Program-made: the position numbers and the translations under genes
Assembly: GCA_964602655.1 (NCBI GenBank)
Contig: CAZRSF010000022.1
Coordinates: forward strand, 11,630 to 75,629
Source: Moduliflexus sp964602655
GTDB taxonomy: Bacteria > Moduliflexota > Moduliflexia > Moduliflexales > Moduliflexaceae
Direction of reading: 5' to 3'
DNA length: 64,000 nt
In this document: piece after piece, positions 16,825 through 25,564 of the stretch
Numbering within the stretch: the stretch's first letter is position 1
Layout: every line of letters begins with the position of its first letter
Notes under the pieces: generated by a model
What the model saw: the letters and a program-made list of their open reading frames with translations, nothing else
The model's database searches: none
What the model was told of the DNA's origin: nothing

Positions 16825-19800
16825 AAACGCTGACAGAGTTACTCGCTCACCTTCGCGATAAGGAAATTCATATTTGGAATGAAGACGGAAAGCTTCGCTA
16901 TAACGCTCCCAAAGGCATCATGACTCCTGACATTCTTGCCGAAATGAAAGAGCACAAAGAGGAAATGCTCCTTTTTTTAGCGCGTGCGCACGGTGATTCA
17001 AAAGAACAGAGTGAGCCGATTCCGCGAGCGCCGCGCGACCAGCCTTTACCGCTATCATTTACCCAACAGCAAATATGGTTTCTCGCTCAATTCGAAGGAG
17101 GGAACGCTGCGTATAACATACCAACAGCGTTACGGATTGACGGCGATTTTCAAATAGAAACGCTGGAACGATGTGTCAATATGTTGATTGCAAGGCACGA
17201 CGCATTGCGGACCAGCTTCGCGGTTCTTGGAGAACACCCCCGACAAATTATTCATCCAGAGGCTTCAGTCACGATCTCGATCCACGATCTCCAATCGTTT
17301 TCCGAGCCGAAACAATCTGATGAAGTTCAATGCCGTATGACAGAAGAGGCACAGCGTCCATTTGATTTGCATGTTGCCCCATTAGCGCGGGTTTCTTTGC
17401 TGCGGCTTACGCCTCACACCCATATTTTAATCGTGGTTATTCATCATATTATTTCGGATGGCTGGTCAATGGGAGTATTCCTGAAAGAACTGCTCGCCCT
17501 GTATGATGCGATCTCGCAAGGCGCTCCTTCTCCATTGCCTGAACTACCATTCCAATATGGCGATTTTACGCAATGGCAGCGAGAACGCCTGCAAGGCAAA
17601 CATCTCGACAAACTGCTCAACTATTGGCAAGGTCAGCTTGCCGGGAAACTGTCTCTACTTCAACTGCCGGCAGATCATCCGCGCCCTCCGCGTCAGAGTT
17701 TTCGCGGTGCAACGCAACCGTTTACATTTCCCCGCGGTTTAACAATCGCGTTAAACCGCCTTGGCATGCAAGCGGACGCAACGTTGTTTATGACTGTTTT
17801 TGCGGCGTTCGATGTCTTGCTTTACCGCTATTCAGGCCAGGAGGACATTATTGTCGGCGTGCCAATCGCGAATCGAAAAAATACTGAATTCGAAGCAATT
17901 ATTGGTTTATTTATAAATATCTTAGCGCTTCGCACAGATTTATCTGGCAATCCGACGTTTTTTGAATTGCTCTCTCGCGTCCGACACATGGCGCTCGGCG
18001 CACAAGAGCATCAGGAACTTCCATTCGAGCAATTAATTGCGGCGCTCCACCCGGAGCATGACATGAGTCATCATCCAATATTTCAATATATGTTAGCATT
18101 TGAAAATATGCCGATGCCTGTGTTTCAGTTACCACATGTGACATTGACACCGATGGCGATCTTCAATCAGACCGCGAAATTCGATTGCACTATTGTTTTT
18201 ACTGAAATGGAACCACAGTTATCTGGATTTCTCGAATATAATACAGATATATTCGATGCCACAACGATTGAACGCATCATGAGTCATTTTCGCATCTTGC
18301 TCGAAGGGATTGTCGCCCATCCCGATCAACGCATCGCCGAAATCCCCATGCTCACCGACGCCGAACAACGCCTCTTTTTTCCAACAGGGCAGATCGCGGA
18401 CACATCGGAGCGTCCGCAAAAATGCGTGCATCAATTGTTCGAGGAACAGGCGGCGCGGACGCCGGACGCCGTCGCGCTCGAGTTCGAAGAACAACACCTG
18501 ACCTATCAACAACTCAATCGCAAGGCGAATCAGGTCGCCCATTATCTGCAAGGACGCGGCGTGGGGCCGAACACGTTGGTCGGCATTTGCATGAAGCGTT
18601 CACGCGAGATGATCATCGGCATACTCGGCATCTTGAAAGCCGGCGGCGCGTATGTGCCGCTTGACCCGGCCTATCCGCAGGAACGGCTGACCTTCATGCT
18701 TCAGGATTCGCGCGTTGCGCTGCTGTTGACGCAAGCCGCATTACGCGAAACGCTGCCGATCAATGATATTTCTGTCTGTTGTTTGGATACGGATTGGCCT
18801 TTTTTCGCGGGGGAATCGGAAGAGAATACGACAAGCGGCGTCGCGTTCGACAGTCTCGCGTATGTTATTTATACCTCTGGTTCGACCGGGATTCCGAAAG
18901 GCGTCTTAGTGACTCATGCAGGCATTCCGAACCTGTGCGCGGCGCAAATTCCGGCGTTCCGACTTTCAGAGAACAGCCGAGTCTTGCAAATGGCGTCATT
19001 CGGTTTCGATGCGTCGGTTTCTGAAATTTTTACAACATTTCTGGCTGGAGCGACATTATATCTCACGTCACAAGAAAAAATGCTTCCGGGCGAACCGCTG
19101 CTGCAAACGCTCCGCGAAGCGAAAATTTCCGTCATCACGCTGCCGCCCTCTGTCTTAGACGTGTTGGCGGAATGCAACCTGCCTGAACTCCAAACCGTCA
19201 TTTCGGCGGGCGAGGCATGTTCGGCGGAGATCATTCGCCGGTGGGCGGCAGGACGGCATTTTCTCAATGCCTACGGACCGACCGAAGCCACTGTCTGCGC
19301 GACGATAAACGAACAGGTTGACGCCGCCCGCCCTTTCTGCATCGGACGCGCGATTCGCGATCTGAAGATATATATTTTAAACTCCAACCTGCAACCATGT
19401 CCGATTGGCGTAACAGGGGAATTGCATATCGGCGGGAGGGCGTTGGCGCTGGGCTATCTGAATCGCCCGGAATTAACCGCTGAAAAATTCATCCCGAATC
19501 CGTTTACGCGGCAACCGGGCGAGCGGTTGTATAAAACCGGCGATTTGGCAAGGTTTCTGCCTGACGGCGCGATAGAATATCTTGGCCGCATCGATCAACA
19601 GGTCAAAATTCGCGGGTTCCGCATTGAACTGGGCGAAATCGAAAGCCGAATGCGGCAACATGCGACAGTGTCTCAGAGCGTGGTGATTATGCGCGAAGAC
19701 GGCGCGCGCGGCAAGCGATTGTTCGCGTATGTCGTTCCTCAAAACGACGCGACGATCCTTGTCAGCGACATTCGGAAATCGTTGAAACAGCGCTTGCCCG

Positions 19801-21374
19801 ATTACATGATTCCTGACGCGATTGTGGTGTTAGACACGCTTCCTGTTACGCCGAACGGCAAAGTAGATCGGCGGGCGTTACCGAATTCTGAGCAGACGGA
19901 AACCCGTGAAAATTTCGTCGCGCCTCGCAACCAGATCGAACACATTTTAGCAATGGCGTGGGCTGACGTTCTCGGGCTGCCTGAAGTCGGAGTGCATGAT
20001 AATTTTTTCGAACTCGGCGGCCATTCGTTATTGACAATGAAATTGATGTTCCGCATCGGCGACATCTTCCAGATAAAACTCCCGCTGCAACTGCTTTTCG
20101 AAGCGCCGACGGTGGCCGAATTTGCCAAAATTCTGGATGCCGTGCGCGGCGTGAACGCGGCGGACAAACTCGCGCATATCGGCGCGGTGGACGCGGCAGC
20201 GGAGACGCGATTAGACGCGGAGATTCAGCCTGACATCAGCACACTCGATGAGGCTCGCATCACTGATCCGGCGGTAGTTTTTTTGACGGGCGCGACCGGT
20301 TTTTTAGGGGCGTTTTTGCTTGCCGAATTACTCCGTCAGACGCGAGCGCAGGTGTATTGTTTAGTCAGAGCGACCACAGCAGAAGAAGGATGGCAGCGGC
20401 TTCAACAGACGTTAAAAAAATACGAGCTGTGGCATGAAAAAATCGCATCAGAGCGGATTACGCCGATTCTCGGCGATTTAGCGTTACCTCGTTTAGGACT
20501 TTCAGAAGAGCAATTCCAGATGTTAGCGCATGACATTGATGTGATCTATCATAACGGCGCGATGATGAATCTTGTTTACCCTTATGCAGAACTGAAAGCC
20601 GCGAATGTCGAGGCGACGAAAGATGTTATTCGTCTGGCCTGCGCCGTCAGACTCAAGCCGATTCACTATATCTCGACGCTCTCAGTGTTTTTGACGAATA
20701 GCGCTATCAAACACCGCGTGATTGATGAAGATACGCCGCTCGACCCGTTCGATGACTTGATTCAGCAAGGATACGCGCAAAGTAAATGGATTGCCGAAAA
20801 AATCTTAGAGCACGCCCGGAAACGCAACGTGCCAGTCACGATTTATCGCCCCGCCACAGTCTCCGGTCATAGTCAAACCGGGGTCTGGAATACGGATGAT
20901 GTTGTGTGTTCATTGCTGAAAGGATGTATTCAACTTGGAAAAGCGCCGTCCAGAGAGCACGTTCAGGTGTATTTGACGCCGGTAGATTATGTCAGCCGAA
21001 CGATCGTACATCTCTCGCAACAGCCAACATCAGCGGGGCGCGTCTTTCATTTGGTCAACCCCACTCCGTCGCAATGGAACGAGATTATGGATTGGGTAAA
21101 AGCGTTCGGCTATCCGCTTGAACGTCTTTCGTATCAAGCATGGCAAGCCGCATTAATTCCCCTGGCGACCGCGCATGCGCAGGAGAATGCGTTATCTCAT
21201 CTGCTACCGGTCTATCTTGAAACTGAGCCTGATCGCGATGAACCGCAATCGTTCGATTGTCAACGTACGTCAGATGCACTGGCGGGCACGTCAATTTCCT
21301 GTCCTCCGACCGCCTCTTTGCTTGAAACGTATTTTACCTATTTTATTCGTACCGGTTTTCTGTCGAAGCCATGA
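16821..21374 (+). CDS. Non-ribosomal peptide synthetase: dock-C-A(aromatic-like)-PCP-terminal reductase
   Basis: This 1517-aa protein begins with a TubC-type docking domain (1-55: LRDKEIHIWNEDGKLRYNAP). Then comes an intact C domain with HHIISDG (about 208-214), and an A domain (about 535-1030; TSGSTGIPKG). A PCP follows (FFELGGHSLLTM), and then a terminal reductase of the SDR type (TGATGFLGAFLLAELL; active-site YAQSKW). The A-domain code reads DASTIAAVCK by alignment, close to aromatic (Tyr/Phe) codes. Reductive release should give an aldehyde or alcohol. The start at ATG 16821 has AAGGAG just upstream and overlaps the previous stop (ATGA), so the two are translationally coupled. No phosphopantetheinyl transferase, MbtH or thioesterase gene is nearby. 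Confidence 0.92.
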   Translation: MKTLTELLAHLRDKEIHIWNEDGKLRYNAPKGIMTPDILAEMKEHKEEMLLFLARAHGDSKEQSEPIPRAPRDQPLPLSFTQQQIWFLAQFEGGNAAYNIPTALRIDGDFQIETLERCVNMLIARHDALRTSFAVLGEHPRQIIHPEASVTISIHDLQSFSEPKQSDEVQCRMTEEAQRPFDLHVAPLARVSLLRLTPHTHILIVVIHHIISDGWSMGVFLKELLALYDAISQGAPSPLPELPFQYGDFTQWQRERLQGKHLDKLLNYWQGQLAGKLSLLQLPADHPRPPRQSFRGATQPFTFPRGLTIALNRLGMQADATLFMTVFAAFDVLLYRYSGQEDIIVGVPIANRKNTEFEAIIGLFINILALRTDLSGNPTFFELLSRVRHMALGAQEHQELPFEQLIAALHPEHDMSHHPIFQYMLAFENMPMPVFQLPHVTLTPMAIFNQTAKFDCTIVFTEMEPQLSGFLEYNTDIFDATTIERIMSHFRILLEGIVAHPDQRIAEIPMLTDAEQRLFFPTGQIADTSERPQKCVHQLFEEQAARTPDAVALEFEEQHLTYQQLNRKANQVAHYLQGRGVGPNTLVGICMKRSREMIIGILGILKAGGAYVPLDPAYPQERLTFMLQDSRVALLLTQAALRETLPINDISVCCLDTDWPFFAGESEENTTSGVAFDSLAYVIYTSGSTGIPKGVLVTHAGIPNLCAAQIPAFRLSENSRVLQMASFGFDASVSEIFTTFLAGATLYLTSQEKMLPGEPLLQTLREAKISVITLPPSVLDVLAECNLPELQTVISAGEACSAEIIRRWAAGRHFLNAYGPTEATVCATINEQVDAARPFCIGRAIRDLKIYILNSNLQPCPIGVTGELHIGGRALALGYLNRPELTAEKFIPNPFTRQPGERLYKTGDLARFLPDGAIEYLGRIDQQVKIRGFRIELGEIESRMRQHATVSQSVVIMREDGARGKRLFAYVVPQNDATILVSDIRKSLKQRLPDYMIPDAIVVLDTLPVTPNGKVDRRALPNSEQTETRENFVAPRNQIEHILAMAWADVLGLPEVGVHDNFFELGGHSLLTMKLMFRIGDIFQIKLPLQLLFEAPTVAEFAKILDAVRGVNAADKLAHIGAVDAAAETRLDAEIQPDISTLDEARITDPAVVFLTGATGFLGAFLLAELLRQTRAQVYCLVRATTAEEGWQRLQQTLKKYELWHEKIASERITPILGDLALPRLGLSEEQFQMLAHDIDVIYHNGAMMNLVYPYAELKAANVEATKDVIRLACAVRLKPIHYISTLSVFLTNSAIKHRVIDEDTPLDPFDDLIQQGYAQSKWIAEKILEHARKRNVPVTIYRPATVSGHSQTGVWNTDDVVCSLLKGCIQLGKAPSREHVQVYLTPVDYVSRTIVHLSQQPTSAGRVFHLVNPTPSQWNEIMDWVKAFGYPLERLSYQAWQAALIPLATAHAQENALSHLLPVYLETEPDRDEPQSFDCQRTSDALAGTSISCPPTASLLETYFTYFIRTGFLSKP

Positions 21375-21428
21375 CGCGAACGCAGGCATGGAGGCGGGCG
21401 ATGAAATCGCCGCGATTTTTGGACGCTC

Positions 21429-21461
21429 AACCCTGTCAGGGGTCGAACCCCTGACAGGGTT
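21429..21461. repeat. Palindromic repeat, family B
   Basis: AACCCTGTCAGGGGT pairs perfectly with ACCCCTGACAGGGTT around a 3-nt loop. It sits between the convergent NRPS and solute-binding-protein genes and may serve as a two-way terminator. Confidence 0.9.
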
Positions 21462-21490
21462 ATACGAGGATATTCAGGCGAAGCCGCGCG

Positions 21491-23053
21491 CTATCGAATG
21501 ATCGGAAAATTCGACCTGAGCACAGAAGGGATGCCAAGCAGGTCTTGTTTTTCGACCCGGATGCCATACGGTTTTTTCGGGACGTATAAGACCGCCAACG
21601 GCCCATCATCTTGAATCTTTCGCGCAACCTCCTGGTAGAGCGCTTCACGTTTCGATTCATCGGCTTCCAGCGCAGCCTGATCGACTAATGTTGACGTCTC
21701 GGTATTGACATAGCGCGAAAACCAGAGGATGCTTTTGATCGTCGCATCGTCGCCCGGTTTGTCCGAATGGGCAAGAGGTTTGGCATTGCTGTCGGGATCG
21801 ATATAATCGGGCTGCCATTGCCAGAGATGGAGTTGGAAATTGCGCGAAACATACGCGTCAATCATGCCGGGAATATCGGTTTGTTTGACCTGAACGCGCA
21901 CGTTGATTTTTTTGAGATCGCTTTTGATTTTGGCGGCGATATCGACCCAGGGCGCATAATCCAGACACAAGAGTTCCACGTCGAACCCATCAGGATAACC
22001 AGCCGCCGTCAACATCTGCGCGGCTTTCTCAGCATCATACGTGTACGGCAGGTCGGGAATATATCCTAACATGCCTTTGGGAAAGATGCTTTGGGTTTTG
22101 GTCGCTGCGCCTTGCAAAATAAAATCAATCAACCCATCGTAATCAATCGCATACCGGATCGCATCGCGCACGTCAGCGTTTGCCAGGGGCTCGAAGCCGA
22201 CATTCATCACAAAATGGACCGTCGTAAACGTCGGCGTTTCGAAGACCTGAATATCCGGAAGCGCTTCAAGGCGGCGCACTTGATCCGGCTGCAAATCCCA
22301 GGCGACGTCAATCTCTCCTTTTTCTAAAAAGATCGCTTGTTCGATGGGTTCGGCGATATGCGCGACCACGATGCTTTTTGTGGCGGGTTTGACGCCCCAA
22401 TAGTTCGGATTCGTTTGCAACGTCGCGCGTGCCGGTTCTCTTTTTTCCAGGATAAACGCTCCTGACCCTGCCGAATGTTCCTCTAACCAGGCGCTTCCCC
22501 AATCGCCTTGCTGCTCTTGCGCTTTCACCGCGTTCGCGTCGAGAATACTGGCGACGTTAAAGCCTAAACAGGACAGGAATAATGTCGGCGCGTAATTCTT
22601 GTCCAACGTAAAACTGACCGTTGAGTCATCAACTTTTCGAATTGATGTGTCATTCAGCCCGAATTGCGTCAGTAACCAGGCCGGATCACTATTGATTTTG
22701 ATGGCGCGTGTCAGCGAATAGACAACGGCATCAGCGTTGACCGGATTGCCGCTTGCGAATGATATTCCTTTGCGAAGCTGAAATGTCCAGGTTTTGCCGT
22801 CCGCTCCGATCTCCCAGGATTCGGCCAGCGCCGGAACGGCGTGAGCGGAATCTTCATCGAAACGAACCAGCGTTTCGTACAATTGACTGGTCAGACCTAA
22901 TGACACGGGATCATAGGCTTTGGCCGGGTCAAGCGATATAACCTGGTCTTGCATCCCAATAATCAACGTGTCCTTTTCCGCCGCAATACTCTGATGCGCA
23001 GACATTCCAAGCGCAATGATCGCCAATAGCAGAACTACATATTTTTTCCACAT
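21491..23053 (-). CDS. ABC transporter substrate-binding protein, peptide (family 5) type
   Basis: This 520-aa extracytoplasmic solute-binding protein of the DppA/OppA class has a signal peptide (WKKYVVLLLAIIALGMSAHQ, cut near SIAA). The family hallmarks are IISLDPAKAYDPVSLGLTSQL-like, LYETLVRF, TFQLRKGISFASGNPVNADA and the late ADVRDAIRYAIDYDGLID segment. It binds peptides or similar solutes and hands them to a permease, but no permease or ATPase genes are adjacent. The start ATG (23053) has GGAGG 8 nt upstream; an earlier in-frame ATG at 23068 overlaps that site. It lies on the same strand as the two chemoreceptors upstream, so it might also act as a ligand carrier for chemotaxis (inference). 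Confidence 0.92.
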   Translation of the reverse strand: MWKKYVVLLLAIIALGMSAHQSIAAEKDTLIIGMQDQVISLDPAKAYDPVSLGLTSQLYETLVRFDEDSAHAVPALAESWEIGADGKTWTFQLRKGISFASGNPVNADAVVYSLTRAIKINSDPAWLLTQFGLNDTSIRKVDDSTVSFTLDKNYAPTLFLSCLGFNVASILDANAVKAQEQQGDWGSAWLEEHSAGSGAFILEKREPARATLQTNPNYWGVKPATKSIVVAHIAEPIEQAIFLEKGEIDVAWDLQPDQVRRLEALPDIQVFETPTFTTVHFVMNVGFEPLANADVRDAIRYAIDYDGLIDFILQGAATKTQSIFPKGMLGYIPDLPYTYDAEKAAQMLTAAGYPDGFDVELLCLDYAPWVDIAAKIKSDLKKINVRVQVKQTDIPGMIDAYVSRNFQLHLWQWQPDYIDPDSNAKPLAHSDKPGDDATIKSILWFSRYVNTETSTLVDQAALEADESKREALYQEVARKIQDDGPLAVLYVPKKPYGIRVEKQDLLGIPSVLRSNFPIIR

Positions 23054-23206
23054 ACTGTCATCCTCCATGAATGTTGTTGAATGTGTCTTTTCCGGTTGCC
23101 ATGCTCTCTGTCAAGCGCTCTCGATATACCTTGAAACATGCCCATAAAAAATGCAAGAAGTTTTCGTTATTATACTTGAGGCCACATGAATTTATGAAAA
23201 CGCAAC

Positions 23207-23237
23207 AGAAGTGTCAACGCAAAGCGTTGACGCTCCT
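23207..23237. repeat. Palindromic repeat, family A
   Basis: AGAAGTGTCAACGC (23207-23220) pairs with GCGTTGACGCTCCT (23224-23237). The arms match those of the copy at 2763-2813. It lies downstream of the chemoreceptor gene on the minus strand. Confidence 0.85.
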
Positions 23238-23255
23238 GAAAATTCACATGATACA

Positions 23256-25547
23256 TCAAATTTTGAAACGGTTCACCATATTTTGCAGTTTCTCGACAAC
23301 CTTCGTCTGCTGTTCTGCCGAAGCATGGAGTGTTTGCGCCGCAAGGGACGAGCGTTGCGTCACATCGGCCACATCGGAGATTGATTGAGACACCTCTGTA
23401 GTTGCAAACGCCACTTCGCCAAGATTTTGGTTGATTGATGCGGTGGTTGCCGACTGTTCCGCAATCGCAGACACAATCATCTCCGTAAACATCTGAACCT
23501 GTTCGATATTTTTTGCCATATCGCCAATCGCTTTCGTCGCCTCGCGACTGCTGAACTGAATGGCTTCGACGCGATGAATAATGTCTTCAGCCGACTTCGC
23601 GGTTTCGCGGGCAAGGTTTTTGACCTCGCTGGCGACGACAGCAAATCCTCTGCCGCTGTCCCCCGCTCGCGCAGCCTCAATCGTGGCATTCAGGGCCAGC
23701 AAATTGGTCTGCTGCGTAATCGCGGTAATGACCTTGATAATATCCCCGATTTCTTTCGAACGTGTGTCCAAATCAGTGATGGTGTTGCTGGCGGAATGGG
23801 CTGTTTTGACCGCGAGGTCAACAACCTGCGCCACTTCTCCGGTGCGTTGCGAGACTTCGCGCAGGCTGGCGGTCAGTTGCATAGTAGCCGTTGCGACGAC
23901 CGTCAAATTTTCGCTGACATGCTCGCTATGATCGGACACATTTTGTGTCCGCAGCGAGGCTTGTTCCGCATCTGTCGCCATCTCGGTGCTGATGTGATGG
24001 AGTTCTTCGGCGACGCTGCCTAACTGATCCGCCTGTCCCATAATCTCACGCATAGTCTGACGTAAGGTGGCCAGGCGATGAAATGCCTGACCTAAAATGT
24101 CGCGTTCGGTTTTTGGAGTGATCTGCTGACGCAAGTCGCCTTCTGATAAGGCTGTGGCAAAGGTGGCAATCGTATTCAGATATTCTGCCATTCGCGAGAA
24201 GGCCATGCCCAATGCATCGCGCTCCGAACGCGGGGTCATGTGATGCGCAATCTCTCCGCACGCAATCTGTTCCGCGATGGTCGCCATCTCGCGCAGATAC
24301 TCGGTCATGGCCTGAAACGCCTGCATCAGCAGCAATAATTCATCGCGTGAGGCGGATTTCTTTCGGAAACCTTGGCGGAGAGCCTCGGCCTCTGTGTCAA
24401 CGTTGACAATATCTCCCTGAGCAAGCCGTTGAATCTGTTGCGTGAGCCGTTGAATCGGATGGACAATCAAATAACTCAGGAACGATGCGCCACTGGCGGC
24501 GAGCAGGCCGAAAAAAAGAATGATGCCGATGGTCAGCAAGAAAAATTTCTGGCGTTGTTCAGCTTCATTCATACGAGGGAAATGAGCGGTCAGCGCACCA
24601 ATTTGCTGTTGCGTATCGCCAATCGCGAAGAGTCCCTGATAAAAATCCTCTCCGCCAATCGTCACATTCGCAAATTGAATCGTCGGCTGGGTCGGCAGAT
24701 TTCGCAGATCAAGGCGTTGCCGTATCTCCGGAGCCGTCTGCGGCAGCGTCCGATATTCCGGCAGCGTGCCGATACTCCAGGTCTCCCCGGCAAACATCGT
24801 CACCTGTGTTTTACTTAACCGCGTATATCGCTCGACATCTTGTTGTTTGAGCGCAATCGTGATCACGCAAAACCCATTGGCGTTGTCGCCTTCTCCAATC
24901 GGCCTGACGAATTGCATGGAGAGATGGTGATCGAACGCTTCCAATGTGACCGCGCCATCTTGCGGCGTCTGCCCATGATAGGCGAGGGCGATCTGTGGCG
25001 GCAACACGTGTCGGGGAATTGCGTCAAGCGTATTCAACCCGACGAACCAGGTATCGCTGGGCTTGACGACGATGAATTGATCGAGAGACACTTTCGGCAG
25101 ATACACGCCAGCGCTGACTCCGTCGGCGCGCTGTTGATAGAACGCCGCCAGCGTGTGATTCTGACGATAGATCAGGATTTCGCTTGCGTCGATCAGTTCG
25201 CCGAATTTCGAGATTTCGAACGCGATGGAACTCAGCGGGGTCATCAGCTTTTTGACCTCACGAACCGTCCACTCCTCGTCTGATTCTTCATACTGGCTTT
25301 CGAAGAGTTGCGCAACGTACATCGGCCCGACAATCGAGGTCTGAAGAAATGTGGCGGTTTTTGAGAACACATCTTGAATCCGCGTGTCAAGATCGTCGAA
25401 GATCAATTCGAACGCCAGGGTAATTTGATGGCGAGACTGTTCTTCGATTTGCCGGATAAACAGATAATAATAGATTCCCGACATCGCGAAAATCACCAGC
25501 GCCGTGAGCAGTGAAATCAGTACAAGGATTTTACGTTTGAGCGTCAT
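23256..25547 (-). CDS. Methyl-accepting chemotaxis protein (763 aa)
   Basis: A transmembrane helix (about 7-29) precedes a long extracytoplasmic sensor (about 30-330) without a recognisable short motif, probably of the Cache class. A second membrane helix (about 338-362), a HAMP region followed by a second HAMP-like helical repeat (YLREMATIAEQIACGEIAHH, YLNTIATFATALSEGDLRQQ) and the signalling hairpin come next. The hairpin tip reads QQTNLLALNATIEAARAG, then GRGFAVVASEVKNLARETA. It senses an external ligand and controls CheA. The neighbouring receptor shares the first membrane segment and sensor almost motif for motif, so they arose by duplication. No cheA/W genes are in the window. Confidence 0.93.
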   Translation of the reverse strand: MTLKRKILVLISLLTALVIFAMSGIYYYLFIRQIEEQSRHQITLAFELIFDDLDTRIQDVFSKTATFLQTSIVGPMYVAQLFESQYEESDEEWTVREVKKLMTPLSSIAFEISKFGELIDASEILIYRQNHTLAAFYQQRADGVSAGVYLPKVSLDQFIVVKPSDTWFVGLNTLDAIPRHVLPPQIALAYHGQTPQDGAVTLEAFDHHLSMQFVRPIGEGDNANGFCVITIALKQQDVERYTRLSKTQVTMFAGETWSIGTLPEYRTLPQTAPEIRQRLDLRNLPTQPTIQFANVTIGGEDFYQGLFAIGDTQQQIGALTAHFPRMNEAEQRQKFFLLTIGIILFFGLLAASGASFLSYLIVHPIQRLTQQIQRLAQGDIVNVDTEAEALRQGFRKKSASRDELLLLMQAFQAMTEYLREMATIAEQIACGEIAHHMTPRSERDALGMAFSRMAEYLNTIATFATALSEGDLRQQITPKTERDILGQAFHRLATLRQTMREIMGQADQLGSVAEELHHISTEMATDAEQASLRTQNVSDHSEHVSENLTVVATATMQLTASLREVSQRTGEVAQVVDLAVKTAHSASNTITDLDTRSKEIGDIIKVITAITQQTNLLALNATIEAARAGDSGRGFAVVASEVKNLARETAKSAEDIIHRVEAIQFSSREATKAIGDMAKNIEQVQMFTEMIVSAIAEQSATTASINQNLGEVAFATTEVSQSISDVADVTQRSSLAAQTLHASAEQQTKVVEKLQNMVNRFKI

Positions 25548-25564
25548 TGGTTTATCATCCTACA

